Made by a program: the position numbers and the translations under genes. The notes beneath the pieces were generated by a model, which saw only the letters and a program-made list of their open reading frames with translations, was not told where the DNA came from and searched no databases. From the NCBI GenBank assembly GCA_016713875.1, contig JADJOI010000003.1:2108001-2172000 (forward strand): a DNA stretch of 64,000 nt. The letters run 5' to 3'. This document shows positions 42,833 to 52,229 of this stretch, one piece after another; position 1 is the stretch's first letter; every line of letters begins with the position of its first letter. This DNA is from Flavobacteriales bacterium (GTDB lineage: Bacteria; Bacteroidota; Bacteroidia; Flavobacteriales_F; PHOS-HE28).

Positions 42833-44191
42833 ATGCCCGCGCTTCATCCGCTCCTCCGCGATGGCCTGGCGATACTGCTGGCCACCGTCGGTGTGCTCAG
42901 CATCGCGCTGGTGAACGGCTATCCGCTGGTCTATGCCGATACGGGCACCTACCTGGCGAGCGCGTTCGAGGGCCTGGTACCGCTGGACCGTCCGTTCTGG
43001 TACGGGGCCTTCATCCGGGGCCTGAGCTTCGGCGGCGCCACGCTCTGGCCCGTGGTGGTGGTGCAGGCGCTGCTGTGCGCGATCGCCGTGTGGCGCATCG
43101 CCCGGCTGCTGCTGCCCGCACGGACCGCGGCGACCGCGACCGTGGTGTCGTGCGTCGCGCTCGGGCCCTTCACCGGGTTGGGTTGGACCGCCGTGCAGTT
43201 GATGCCGGACATCCTCACCGCAGTGGGGGCCGTGAGCATCGTGCTGCTCGTCCTGCAGCGCGAACGGTGGCCATGGCGGACCTACGATTTCGCGCTGGTG
43301 ATCCTGGCCTGCTGGTGCCACCTCAGCAACCTGGTGATCCTGCCCTTGGTGGCTGTGGTGGCCGTGCTATTCACCCCGCGCCCGCGGCGGCAGGTGATCC
43401 TGCAGGCCGTGTCGGTGACGGTGTGCGCGTGGTGCGGGCTGTTCGCGGCCAACGGTCTGCTCACCGGCACGCCGCATGTGAGCCGCGGCAGCCATGTGTT
43501 CCTCATGGGCCGTCTGGTGGACGCAGGTCTGCTGCGACCGTGGCTGCAGGAGCACTGCACCACCGAGCACTACGGCCTATGCGCGTACCTGGACAGTATA
43601 CCCACCACGAGCCGCGCCTTCCTTTGGTATCCGGAGAGTCCCCTGCAGCGCCAGGGTGGCTGGGAGGTCACGCGTGCGGAGTACGGACGGATCGTGTGGG
43701 GGACTCTCACCGAACCCAAGTACCTGTGGGGCCATGTGCGGGCCAGCCTCGTCTCCACGGCCGAGCAGCTCCGCGCCACCGCGCTCGCCGACGGGGTGGT
43801 GAGCCCCTGGTTCGGCGACCCGTCCACACCGCCCTACCAGCGGGTGGAACAGCATGTGCCGCATGAGCTGCCCGCCTTCCGGAGCACCTGGCAGTCCACC
43901 GCGCGCGGGCGGGTCCCCACGGCCGTGTTCGACGCGGTGCATGCCCTGCTGCTGGCGCTGTCGGCCATCGGAGGGCTGGTGGTGCTATCACGCCGGCGGA
44001 CAGCGCCCGTGGTGCGCGCGGCGGTGCTGCTGGCCTTCGCGGTGGTGCTGATCGGGGCGTGGGCCTGCGCCAGCCTCAGCGTGGTGGATGCGCGGTACCT
44101 GGCACGCGATGCGTGGCTGCTGCCGGTGGTGGTGGGGCTGGGGGTGTGGGCGCCCCGCAGCGAGGTCGGCCCCACATCCGCGAAGTGCTGA
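42833..44191 (+). CDS. Polytopic membrane protein, GT-C-like paralogue 2
   Basis: This protein has 452 residues and about ten membrane segments. It shares ALVNGYPLVYADTGTYLASA with the gene at 37530, and also the mid-protein pattern HVFLMGRLVDAGLLRPWLQE, corresponding to FLLGRVVDAGALPDALARH, and QHVPHELPAF near the end. It starts 17 bp after the adhesin gene, so they are probably co-transcribed. Paralogue 1 is separated by the two cargo genes, suggesting duplication followed by insertion. Confidence 0.7.
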   Translation: MPALHPLLRDGLAILLATVGVLSIALVNGYPLVYADTGTYLASAFEGLVPLDRPFWYGAFIRGLSFGGATLWPVVVVQALLCAIAVWRIARLLLPARTAATATVVSCVALGPFTGLGWTAVQLMPDILTAVGAVSIVLLVLQRERWPWRTYDFALVILACWCHLSNLVILPLVAVVAVLFTPRPRRQVILQAVSVTVCAWCGLFAANGLLTGTPHVSRGSHVFLMGRLVDAGLLRPWLQEHCTTEHYGLCAYLDSIPTTSRAFLWYPESPLQRQGGWEVTRAEYGRIVWGTLTEPKYLWGHVRASLVSTAEQLRATALADGVVSPWFGDPSTPPYQRVEQHVPHELPAFRSTWQSTARGRVPTAVFDAVHALLLALSAIGGLVVLSRRRTAPVVRAAVLLAFAVVLIGAWACASLSVVDARYLARDAWLLPVVVGLGVWAPRSEVGPTSAKC

Positions 44192-44235
44192 TCGCGACCG
44201 GATAAGCCACCACAGCCCGGTTGCCCGTGCGATGC

Positions 44236-44843
44236 TCAGCTCACCCCCCTGATCACGCCGTTGGCATCGATGTCCATGCCTTCGGCGGCGGGCACCTCGG
44301 GCAGGCCGGGCATGCGCACGATCTCGCCGCAGGACCTGTCCCGCGACAGCAGGATGGGTACCACGAAGCCGGCGCCGGCGCTGATCTCGATGTCGCGCAC
44401 GGTGATGCGGCGGTTCACTTCAGGTAGGCCCGGCATGCGCATGATCTCGCCGCAGGACCTGTCCCGCGACAGCGGGATGGGTACCACGAAGCCGGCAAAG
44501 GCCGGATGCCTGTGCGATGCTCAGCTCAACCCGCTGATCACGCCATTCGCATCGATGTCCATGCCTTCCGCCGCCGGCACTTCAGGTAGGCCCGGCATGC
44601 GCATGATCTCGCCGCAGGACCTGTCCCGCGACAGCGGATGGGTACCACGAAGCCGGCAAAGGCCGGATGCCTGTGCGATGCTCAGCTCAAGCCGCTGATC
44701 ACGCCATTCGCATCGATGTCCATGCCTTCCGCCGCCGGCACTTCAGGTAGGCCCGGCATGCGCATGATCTCGCCGCAGGACCTGTCCCGCGACAGCGGGA
44801 TGGGTACCACGAAGCCGGCAAAGGCCGGATGCCTGTGCGATGC
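44236..44843 (-). repeat. Tandem array of truncated fhs 3' ends
   Basis: Downstream of fhs its last codons recur on the same strand: GEIMRMPGLPEVPAAEGMDI followed by DANGVISGLS and the stop. The marker GCATCGATGTCCATGCC on the plus strand occurs at 44264, 44549, 44710 and 44872 (the true gene end), a period of about 161-162 bp for the last three. The extra copies carry an insert coding LSRDRS, whose DNA contains the perfect hairpin TCCCGC-GACA-GCGGGA. The intact gene lacks that insert. The outermost copy is compound, with two partial units and the residues ITVRDIEISAGAGFVVPI. None has a start; they are non-functional or a 3' untranslated structure. Confidence 0.9.
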
Positions 44844-46520
44844 TCAGCTCAAGCCGCTGATCACGCCATTCGCATCGATGTCCATGCCTTCCGCCGCCGG
44901 CACTTCAGGTAGGCCCGGCATGCGCATGATCTCGCCGCAGATGGGCACTACGAAGCCGGCGCCGGCGCTGATCTCAATGTCGCGGACGGTGATGCGGAAG
45001 CCGGTGGGCGCGGCGCGCAGCTCCTTGTTGTCGCTGAAGCTGTACTGCGTCTTGGCCATGCAGATGGGCACGCCGTTGAGGCCGAGCTTGTCGATGCGGC
45101 GCAGCGCGGTCTCGGCATCGTTGCTGTAGTCCACGCCGTCGGCGCGGTAGATCTCGCGGGCGATGGTCTCGATCTTCTGCTTGATGGAGCCGTTGAGGTC
45201 GTAGAGCGGCTTGAAGTCGCTCTTGCCCTCCTCGATCACGCGCAGCACCGCAGTCGCAAGATCCGTCATGCCATCACCGCCTTTCGCGAAGCCCTGCGCG
45301 AGCACCGCTTCGGCACCGCGTTCCTTGCAGTAGGCTTTGATCATGTCGATCTCCTCGGTCGTGTCCGTGGGGAAGTGGTTGATGGCCACCACGGCCTTCA
45401 CGCCGAACTTCGTCACGTTCTCGATGTGGCGGCCCAGGTTGGTCAGGCCGGCCTTCAGCTTGTCGGGTGCGGCGGTGTTCACCTCCTTCACGTCCACCCC
45501 GCCGTGGTAGCGCAGCGCGCGCACCGTGGCCACGATCACCGCAGCGCTAGGCCTCAGGCCCGCAGCACGGCACTTGATGTCGAAGAACTTCTCTGCACCA
45601 AGGTCCGCGCCGAAGCCGGCCTCCGTCACCACGTAGTCGCCGAGGCTCAGGCCCATTTGGGTGGCGAGCACGCTGTTCACGCCCTGCGCGATGTTGGCGA
45701 AAGGACCACCGTGCAGGATGGCGGGATTGCCCTCGAGGGTCTGCACCAGGTTGGGCTTGATGGCGTCCTTCAGCAGGATGGCCATGGCGGCCTCGGCTTT
45801 CAGATCGCGCGCATAGACCGGTGTGCGGTCCCAGCGCTGGCCCACGTAGATGTCGCCGAGGCGCTTCTTGAGGTCCTCGAAGCTGGTGGCGAGGCAGAGG
45901 ATGGCCATCACCTCGCTGGCGGGGGTGATGTTGAAGCCGTCCTGCCGGGGCACGCCGTTGCCGGTGCCGCCCAGGCCAATGGTGATGTCGCGCAGCGCGC
46001 GATCGTTCATGTCCATCACGCGCTTCCAGGCGATGGTGCGCGGATCGATGTTGAGCGAGCGCTTCCGGTTCTGCAGGTTGTTGTCGATCAGCGCCGCGAG
46101 CAGGTTGTTGGCCTTCTCGATGGCCGCGAAGTCGCCGGTGAAGTGCAGGTTGATGTCCTCCATGGGCACCACCTGCGCGTAGCCACCACCGGCCGCGCCG
46201 CCCTTCATGCCGAACACGGGGCCGAGCGACGGTTCGCGCAGCACCACGATGCTCTTCCTGCCGAGCTTGTTCAGTCCTTCGTTCAGACCGATGCTGGTGG
46301 TGGTCTTGCCTTCGCCGGCCGGGGTGGGGCTCAGGGCCGTCACCAGGATGAGCTTGCTCTTCGCAAGCTTCTTCCCGTCGATGAGCGACAGTGGCAGCTT
46401 GGCCTTGGTGCGGCCGTAGGGCTCGATGAGCTCGGGGTCGATGCCGAGCTTCTGGGCGATCTGGGCGATGGGCTTCAGCTGCGCGTTCTGGGCGATATCG
46501 AGGTCGGAAGGGAAGGCCAT
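44844..46520 (-). CDS. fhs: Formate--tetrahydrofolate ligase
   Basis: This 558-residue protein matches the family's usual length. It makes 10-formyltetrahydrofolate from formate, tetrahydrofolate and ATP in the cytoplasm. The N-terminus FPSDLDIAQNAQLKPIAQIA is typical, and the P-loop is TALSPTPAGEGKTTTSIGLN. Further family blocks are GMKGGAAGGGYAQVVPMEDI, NLHFTGDFAAIEKANNLLAA, EAGFGADLGAEKFFDIKCR and AINHFPTDTTEEIDMI. The C-terminus is FVVPICGEIMRMPGLPEVPA with the normal ending. The gene stands alone; its downstream side is the array of its own 3' ends. Confidence 0.97.
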   Translation of the reverse strand: MAFPSDLDIAQNAQLKPIAQIAQKLGIDPELIEPYGRTKAKLPLSLIDGKKLAKSKLILVTALSPTPAGEGKTTTSIGLNEGLNKLGRKSIVVLREPSLGPVFGMKGGAAGGGYAQVVPMEDINLHFTGDFAAIEKANNLLAALIDNNLQNRKRSLNIDPRTIAWKRVMDMNDRALRDITIGLGGTGNGVPRQDGFNITPASEVMAILCLATSFEDLKKRLGDIYVGQRWDRTPVYARDLKAEAAMAILLKDAIKPNLVQTLEGNPAILHGGPFANIAQGVNSVLATQMGLSLGDYVVTEAGFGADLGAEKFFDIKCRAAGLRPSAAVIVATVRALRYHGGVDVKEVNTAAPDKLKAGLTNLGRHIENVTKFGVKAVVAINHFPTDTTEEIDMIKAYCKERGAEAVLAQGFAKGGDGMTDLATAVLRVIEEGKSDFKPLYDLNGSIKQKIETIAREIYRADGVDYSNDAETALRRIDKLGLNGVPICMAKTQYSFSDNKELRAAPTGFRITVRDIEISAGAGFVVPICGEIMRMPGLPEVPAAEGMDIDANGVISGLS

Positions 46521-46580
46521 GGTCGGGTTGTTAGCTGCGAATAAACCGCAAAGGCGCGAAGGCGCAAAGAACAGGAGGCC

Positions 46581-46979
46581 TCACGGTTGAGCCGCGTCCT
46601 CGGCAAGCTGATGAACGACGCGACGGATGCCCGTTTTCAACAAAGCCTCATTGAAGTTCACCAATAGGCCCAGTCGAGCCCCAGTGAGCTTCAGGTAGGT
46701 GAGCACCTGGGCCAAGTGGACATCGTTAAGCCCATCGCAAGCTTTCACTTCGACCACCACCTTGTCCTCGACGATGAGGTCAAGTCTGTATCCTCGGTCG
46801 AGTCGTTCTCCGCGATAGTTCACGGGCAAGGCGCGCTGCTGCACGAACGACACGCCACGGTGCCTGAGCTCCGCGGCCAGACAATGCTCATCGATGTTCT
46901 CGAGCAGGCCAGGACCCAGCGCTTTATGCACCGTCAAGGCCGCATCCACCACTACCCTGCTGATCTCGTTCTCTGACAT
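46581..46979 (-). CDS. GxxExxY-family protein (PD-(D/E)XK-like)
   Basis: This 132-residue protein starts SENEISRVVVDAALTVHKAL. The family motif appears as GPGLLENIDEHCL, with Asp where the name-giving Tyr usually stands. The core LIVEDKVVVEVKACDGLNDV carries the E-x-K pair of a PD-(D/E)XK-like fold, and the C-terminal part LKLTGARLGLLVNFNEALLK is the standard ending. Members are abundant in Bacteroidota and often sit in repeat-flanked positions; their function is not established. The start at 46979 was preferred over the longer frame because the family begins with this block. Confidence 0.88.
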   Translation of the reverse strand: MSENEISRVVVDAALTVHKALGPGLLENIDEHCLAAELRHRGVSFVQQRALPVNYRGERLDRGYRLDLIVEDKVVVEVKACDGLNDVHLAQVLTYLKLTGARLGLLVNFNEALLKTGIRRVVHQLAEDAAQP

Positions 46980-47060
46980 GCATCGAAGCTGGTCACCGCG
47001 GCCATGGTGGTGGCATTCACATTCCTTCGCGCCTTGGCGGCTTTGCGGCCCATCCCTCAC

Positions 47061-49823
47061 TCAACGCACCACCACCCGCCGGGCCTGTGCCGCTCCGGAT
47101 GCCGTGTGCACCTGCATCAGGTAGGTCCCGGGGCCCACGCGGGCGCCAAGGCCGTTGCGCAGGTCCCACCGCCAGGTATGGTGGCCGGGGCTCAGTGCAC
47201 CGAGGTCGCGCTCAAGCACCCGGGCGCCCTTCAGGTCGAACACCGTGATGTGCACACGGTCGGTGGCGGGCAGATGGAGCTGCAGCGCCACATGGTCCTC
47301 GGCCGGGTTGGGGAACGGTTCACTGAGACCGGGCCCCGCCACGGCGGGCACATGAACGGGCGCGGCGGGCAGGTTGGCCGTGTACACGCCGTTGCCGTGG
47401 GTACCGGCCACGATGCGGCCGTCGCTGCCGCGGGCGGTCACCATGTTCACCGGCACGTTGCCGATGGTCGAGGGCCCCTCCTGCTCCCACACGGTGTTGT
47501 CGCCATCGAGCTGCTCGGTGCTGTACAGGCCGGTGCTGGTACCCACGAAGTACCGGTCATCGGTGCCGTTCCAGGTGGGGTAGATCATGGCCCAGAACAC
47601 CGCGGGCCCGCTGCCGGTGCCATCGGGGTTCTCCTCCAGATTGCCGCTCACGCTGGTCCAGGTCTGCCCACCGTCGGTGCTGTGCCACACGCTGCGGGTG
47701 TTGTAATTGCTCAGCGTGGCGAGCCATTCATCGCCGTTGAAATCGTTCGGCGCCACACAGCTCACATACTTCCCGTTCCACACCCCGCCGGCCGGGGTGA
47801 TGTCGGTGCGCACGGGCGTGGCGTCCAGGCTGTCCAGGCGGAAGACGCGCCCGGCCGTGGTGCCGTAGAACAGCGTGTTGGGCGCGTCAAGGCTGATGTC
47901 GAGGCTGGCGATGCGCAGGCCGGCGACCGTGCTGGCGGGGAGGTCCTCCCAGTTCATCGTGTCCTTGTCGTACCACTCGTCGGTGTAAGGGATCGCTGCC
48001 AAGCCGGTGTTGCGCCACAGTTTGGACCCGCTGATCATGTAGAGGCGATCGTTGTCCGCGGGGTCCAGAATGAACGCGTTGATGAAGTTGTAGTTGGTGG
48101 TGCCGCCCACCGGATCGATGCGCTCATAGGCCAGGATGTCGCCTTGGTCGTTGATCTGCTTCTTGTAGATGCGCCCCTGCTGGCTGCTGGTGAGCATGAA
48201 GGGGCGGCCTTCGGGTATGGCGCAGAAGGCGCCGTCGTCGATGTGCACATAGCGGAAGTTCTCGGCGGGGTCGGTGCTGATGGCCAGCCAGCAGCCGTTG
48301 TCCTGCGTGCCGCCGAGGATGAAGGGGCTGGTGGCGGCGCCCTCCTCGATGTGCACGGTGTAGAACTGGCTGCTGATGTAGCCGTCGTTGCGCGTATGCC
48401 ACACGAGGCTGTCGGCCAGCGCATCGAAGCAGACGCTCACGCCGCCATCGCTGCCGCTGAGGAGGGTGCCCGGGTTGCCCGGCATGAAGGTCATCCAGTG
48501 TTGGTCGGGATGGTGTCCGGGGTAGACGTAGTCCTTCGGGTCGACGGTGTTGCAGCGGTAGCCGCCCACCCAGTCGGTGTTGTTCGGCGAAGCGAACGCA
48601 TCGGTGCTGCGGTAGATGTTGGTGCCCCCGATGTACAGCACGTCGGCCTGCGTGGGATGCACGGCGATGCACATGTCATAACCGCCTTGTGTGTTGATGG
48701 GCGCGAAGTTGAACGTGAAGTAGCCGGTGCAGCTGCCGTTGGGCAGGTTGAACGTGCGGTTCTCCCAAAGGCCGTCCGCACCGGCGCCATTGCCGCTCAG
48801 GTAGGTGTACTTCCACAGGCCGTGGCCCTGCACGCCGGCGTTGGGCGTTTCGCCGAACCAGAACACCACGTTCTCATCCTGCGGGTCCAGCGCCATCACC
48901 CAGCGCTCCTTGTTGCTGTTCATGTTGCTCGGGGTGATGTTCGTCCAGGAGAGCCCGTCGGTGCTGCGCCACATGCCCTCCGCCGGGCTGTTGTTGCCGA
49001 GGTAGGCGTAGAAGACGCCGGTGGAGCTCACGCGGATGTCGGTGTAGAGCGAGGTGTTGCTGTTGGTGCTGTCGAGGCCGAGCACGGCATGCCAGCTCGC
49101 TCCACCGTCGTTGCTGCGGAAGATGCCGTTGTACACCGCGGCGAGCACCACGTCGCTGTCGTTGCGGGTGGGATCGATCACGATCTGGTTCACCTGCTTG
49201 AAGCTGCCCGTCCGGTTCTCGATCTCGGGGTCGCCGGCGATGGTGCTCGGCAGGTGGGTCCAGTTCTGGCCGCCGTCGGTGCTCTTGAAGATGCCGTCGC
49301 CGGCCAACAGGCTGCTGAAGCTGGCGTGGCTCATCACCCCGTAGTTCTCGCCGGTGCCGAAGTACCAGGTCTGCTCATGGCCGGCGCGGGTATCCTGCGC
49401 CAGGCTGCTCACGCCGGTCATGGCGTCCAGGGGGCTGGTGCGGGTCCAGCTGAGGCCGGCGTCGGTGCTGCGCCACAGTCCGCCGGTGACGCTGCCGGCG
49501 AGCCAGATGCTGGTGTCGGTGACGTCGACGGCGAGGGCACGGGTGCGGCCACCGCGGTCGCGCGGGCCCAGGAAGGTCCAGCTGAGGCTCTTGTGGGTGC
49601 GTTGGGGCAGGGTGGCGGCGAAGGCGAGCTCACGGCGGCGGATGTCGGGCGGCAGCAGGCCTGTGGCGGGATCGCGCAGCCGCTCCAGCTGCCAGGCGCG
49701 CAGGCTGTGGGGCGCACCGGGGTTGCCCAGGCTCATGGCACCGCCCGCGGTACGGGCTTCGGGACGCGGAAGGGCCAGCACCACGGCCCACAGGGCGGCG
49801 GCGGCAAGGATCAGCTTGTTCAT
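47061..49823 (-). CDS. Large sortilin/VPS10-like propeller T9SS cargo
   Basis: This protein has 920 residues. The ATG at 49823 begins the leader MNKLILAAAALWAVVLALPR; the open frame extends upstream into the aroA 3' end without a leader. Blades carry the BNR/Asp-box pattern: LWRSTDAGLSWTRTSPLDAM, then IFKSTDGGQNWTHLPSTIAG, then SVWHSTDGGQTWTSVSGNLE. The sorting domain is FPNPAEDHVALQLHLPATDR to RVVVR. Proteins with this layout include surface propellers and sialidase-like enzymes, but no sialidase catalytic residues were identified. Its 5' end lies 28 bp from the aroA stop on the same strand. Confidence 0.88.
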   Translation of the reverse strand: MNKLILAAAALWAVVLALPRPEARTAGGAMSLGNPGAPHSLRAWQLERLRDPATGLLPPDIRRRELAFAATLPQRTHKSLSWTFLGPRDRGGRTRALAVDVTDTSIWLAGSVTGGLWRSTDAGLSWTRTSPLDAMTGVSSLAQDTRAGHEQTWYFGTGENYGVMSHASFSSLLAGDGIFKSTDGGQNWTHLPSTIAGDPEIENRTGSFKQVNQIVIDPTRNDSDVVLAAVYNGIFRSNDGGASWHAVLGLDSTNSNTSLYTDIRVSSTGVFYAYLGNNSPAEGMWRSTDGLSWTNITPSNMNSNKERWVMALDPQDENVVFWFGETPNAGVQGHGLWKYTYLSGNGAGADGLWENRTFNLPNGSCTGYFTFNFAPINTQGGYDMCIAVHPTQADVLYIGGTNIYRSTDAFASPNNTDWVGGYRCNTVDPKDYVYPGHHPDQHWMTFMPGNPGTLLSGSDGGVSVCFDALADSLVWHTRNDGYISSQFYTVHIEEGAATSPFILGGTQDNGCWLAISTDPAENFRYVHIDDGAFCAIPEGRPFMLTSSQQGRIYKKQINDQGDILAYERIDPVGGTTNYNFINAFILDPADNDRLYMISGSKLWRNTGLAAIPYTDEWYDKDTMNWEDLPASTVAGLRIASLDISLDAPNTLFYGTTAGRVFRLDSLDATPVRTDITPAGGVWNGKYVSCVAPNDFNGDEWLATLSNYNTRSVWHSTDGGQTWTSVSGNLEENPDGTGSGPAVFWAMIYPTWNGTDDRYFVGTSTGLYSTEQLDGDNTVWEQEGPSTIGNVPVNMVTARGSDGRIVAGTHGNGVYTANLPAAPVHVPAVAGPGLSEPFPNPAEDHVALQLHLPATDRVHITVFDLKGARVLERDLGALSPGHHTWRWDLRNGLGARVGPGTYLMQVHTASGAAQARRVVVR

Positions 49824-49838
49824 GCGGAAGTCGGTAGG

Positions 49839-49846
49839 CCAAGGTA
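49839..49846 (-). promoter_or_regulatory. -7-like box of the 47061-49823 cargo
   Basis: The minus strand reads TACCTTGG, 15 nt before the ATG at 49823, and sits in the short gap after aroA. It suggests the cargo has its own promoter rather than relying on read-through from aroB-aroA. Confidence 0.35.
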
Positions 49847-49851
49847 GGGCC

Positions 49852-51072
49852 TCACCCCTCCACCCGGAAGCCCGCCGCCCGCAGGTCGTCCCAGAAACCG
49901 GGATAGCTCTTGCGCACCACCTCCGGATCATGGATGCGCACGGGACCGGCCACCAACGACAACGGAGCGAGGGCCATCGCCATGCGGTGGTCACCCTGCG
50001 GATCGAACACATGCTCACCGGGTGCACGCAACTTCACCGATCGTTCGATCCGTAGACCGTCCGCGCCGACCCGTTGCGCGGACCTGTCCAGCACCTGCAG
50101 CGCCGCTTCCACAGCGGCCACACGATCGCTCTCCTTCAGGTGCAGGTTGTGCATCCCGGTGATCGTGATCGCCGAGCCCAGCCCCGCGTGCGTCAAGGCC
50201 AGCGGCTGGAAGAGGTCGGGCGTGGCCGTGAGGTCGATCACCGGCTCGATGCCCTCCGTCAAGCGCCGCGAGCGCAGCAGCAGCCCCTGCGGGGTGGCGG
50301 TGGCGGTCACGTGCTCCTGCCAGAGCCGCACGGCCGCGGCATCGCCCTGCAGCCCATCATCGACCAGGCCTTCGAGCAGCACCTCGGCATCGCGGGCCAG
50401 CGCCACCACCTGGAACCAGAAGGCCGCTGCGCTCCAGTCGCGCGGCACGGAAAAGGGCTTCGGGGCGACCCCGCCCGGCATCACGCGGATGTGCGTGTCG
50501 CCCACCTCCACCGCGGCGCCGAAGTGACGCATCACCTGCGCCGTCATCTCCACGTACGGGCGGCTCAGCTGGGCGCCCTGCCACTGGATGCGCAGCCCTT
50601 CCTCCATCCACGGACCCACGAGCATCAGTGCACTGAGGTATTGGCTGCTCGCTGGCGAATCGAAGGTGACGGTACCACCGCGCAGCCGGCGGCCCACGAC
50701 GTGGAAGCCGTTGGCCAGCCCGTTCACCTGAGCGCCGACGGCCGTCAGGGCCTTCACCAGCGGGGCGTGCGGTCGCTCCAGCAGGGCGCGGTCGCCGGTC
50801 ACCAGGCGTTCCTCTCCTTCCTGCATGGCGGCCCAGGCCAGGGCGAAGCGCAACGTGGTGCCGCCGAGGCCGCAGGACATCACGGCCGGTCGATCGCGCA
50901 GCAGGCCGTGGAGCAGGCGCGTGTCGTCGGCATCCCCGGGCTCGGGCACCGCGCCCAGATCACCGGCCAGGGCGGCGGCCACCAGCGCGCGGTTGGCCAC
51001 GCTCTTGCTGCGCGGCAGGCGGACGGTGGCGCGGATGCGGCGCTCAGGCGCTGCGACGGTGAGGGTCTGCAT
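49852..51072 (-). CDS. aroA: 3-phosphoshikimate 1-carboxyvinyltransferase (EPSP synthase)
   Basis: This 406-residue protein starts MQTLTVAAPERRIRATVRLP. The substrate-binding block RLPRSKSVANRALVAAAL carries the lysine of the SKS motif. GLGGTTLRFALAWA replaces the more usual N-S-G-T-T-x-R but keeps the arginine. The late blocks HLKESDRVAAVEAALQVLD and FDPQGDHRMAMALAPLSL are standard. The enzyme joins shikimate 3-phosphate and phosphoenolpyruvate in aromatic amino acid synthesis. The start lies inside the 3' end of aroB (29-bp overlap), so the two are translated from one message. Confidence 0.95.
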   Translation of the reverse strand: MQTLTVAAPERRIRATVRLPRSKSVANRALVAAALAGDLGAVPEPGDADDTRLLHGLLRDRPAVMSCGLGGTTLRFALAWAAMQEGEERLVTGDRALLERPHAPLVKALTAVGAQVNGLANGFHVVGRRLRGGTVTFDSPASSQYLSALMLVGPWMEEGLRIQWQGAQLSRPYVEMTAQVMRHFGAAVEVGDTHIRVMPGGVAPKPFSVPRDWSAAAFWFQVVALARDAEVLLEGLVDDGLQGDAAAVRLWQEHVTATATPQGLLLRSRRLTEGIEPVIDLTATPDLFQPLALTHAGLGSAITITGMHNLHLKESDRVAAVEAALQVLDRSAQRVGADGLRIERSVKLRAPGEHVFDPQGDHRMAMALAPLSLVAGPVRIHDPEVVRKSYPGFWDDLRAAGFRVEG

Positions 51073-52168
51073 GGTGCACGAGCAGGCGGTAGTGGTCCAG
51101 CGCGTCGGCCACCAGCGCGGCGTCCACGGGCACGTCCACACGCCCGCGTCCGATGGCCTCCAGCAGCGTGAAGCGGAAGCCGCCGTCGCGGTTCTTCTTG
51201 TCGTGGGCCATCAGTTCCAGGATGCGGTGATGGTCGATGACGTTCAGGGAGAAGGGGCGGTAGCGCTCCAGCAGCACGGCGACGATGGCATCGCAGCTGG
51301 TGCGGTCCAGCAGGTCGAGGCGCCAGCTGAGCCAGGTGGCGCACACCATGCCCACCACCACGGCCTCGCCATGCAGCAGGCCGCGCTGTGGACCCTCGCC
51401 ACTGAAGGACTCCACGGCGTGGCCGATGGTGTGGCCGAAGTTGAGCAGGCGCCGCGGGCCGTGCTCCTCGGGGTCGGCGCTCACCACCGCGCACTTGAGG
51501 GCCGCGCTGCGTTCCACCAACGGGGCCAGGGCCTGCAGGTCGTGCCAGGGCGCGGCCACCACGGCGTGCCAGTGCTCGGCGTCGGCCACCAGGCCGTGCT
51601 TGAGCATCTCGGCCACCCCGTTCAGCAGCTCGCGCTTGCCCAAGGTGCGCAGGAAGGGCGGATGCACGTACACGCCTTCGGGCTGCCGCACCAGGCCCAC
51701 CAGGTTCTTCACGCCGTCGAGGTCGATGGCGGTCTTGCCGCCGATGGCGGCATCCACCATGCCCATCAGGCTGGTGGGCAGGTTCACCACGCGCAGGCCG
51801 CGCTTGAAGGTGGCGCCCACGAAGCCGGCCAGGTCGGTGACCACCCCGCCGCCGAGGGCCACCAGCACGGCGCCGCGCTCGATGCCGAGGCCGGCCAGGT
51901 GGCTCCACAGGGCGTGGCAGGTGCCGATGCCCTTGCTGGCCTCCCCGGGTGGCACCGCGATGCTGGGCGCCTCGCGCAGGCCGGGCACCAGGGCCAACAG
52001 TTCGGGCAGGCAGTGGCGCAGCGTGTTCTCATCGCCCACCACCACACGCTGTGCGCCCCGGGCCTCGGTGGCCAGCCAACGGTCCAGTGCGCCGAGGGCA
52101 CCGGCGCCCAGCACCACGGGGCGGCCGACGGCCATGACGGAACGGGGGGCCGGGTGCGGGCGTGCCAT
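51044..52168 (-). CDS. aroB: 3-dehydroquinate synthase
   Basis: This protein has 374 residues from the ATG at 52168 (MARPHPAPRSVMAVGRPVVL); the methionine at 52135 is an alternative. The NAD-binding and catalytic blocks are VALGGGVVTDLAGFVGATFK, LPTSLMGMVDAAIGGKTAID, NFGHTIGHAVESF and HGEAVVVGMVCATWL; the last two include metal-binding histidines. It closes the carbocycle in the second step of the shikimate pathway. It is divergent from the proline dehydrogenase gene and overlaps aroA at its 3' end, so the two shikimate genes form a small operon. Confidence 0.95.
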   Translation of the reverse strand: MARPHPAPRSVMAVGRPVVLGAGALGALDRWLATEARGAQRVVVGDENTLRHCLPELLALVPGLREAPSIAVPPGEASKGIGTCHALWSHLAGLGIERGAVLVALGGGVVTDLAGFVGATFKRGLRVVNLPTSLMGMVDAAIGGKTAIDLDGVKNLVGLVRQPEGVYVHPPFLRTLGKRELLNGVAEMLKHGLVADAEHWHAVVAAPWHDLQALAPLVERSAALKCAVVSADPEEHGPRRLLNFGHTIGHAVESFSGEGPQRGLLHGEAVVVGMVCATWLSWRLDLLDRTSCDAIVAVLLERYRPFSLNVIDHHRILELMAHDKKNRDGGFRFTLLEAIGRGRVDVPVDAALVADALDHYRLLVHHADPHRRSA

Positions 52169-52170
52169 CC

Positions 52171-52178
52171 TACATTCG
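52171..52178 (+). promoter_or_regulatory. -7-like box for the proline dehydrogenase gene
   Basis: TACATTCG lies just outside the divergent aroB start and 51 nt before the ATG at 52230. No -33 element was clear. Confidence 0.3.
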
Positions 52179-52229
52179 CACCCGCTCCGGGGTGCCTTTT
52201 CAAAGGAACGGAACTCCGGCCAGCGCGCC

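Noticed and set aside
44638..45129. Plus-strand 163-codon ORF over the fhs repeats
   Set aside because: It is antisense to the fhs 3' copies and owes its length to the 162-bp period being a multiple of three.
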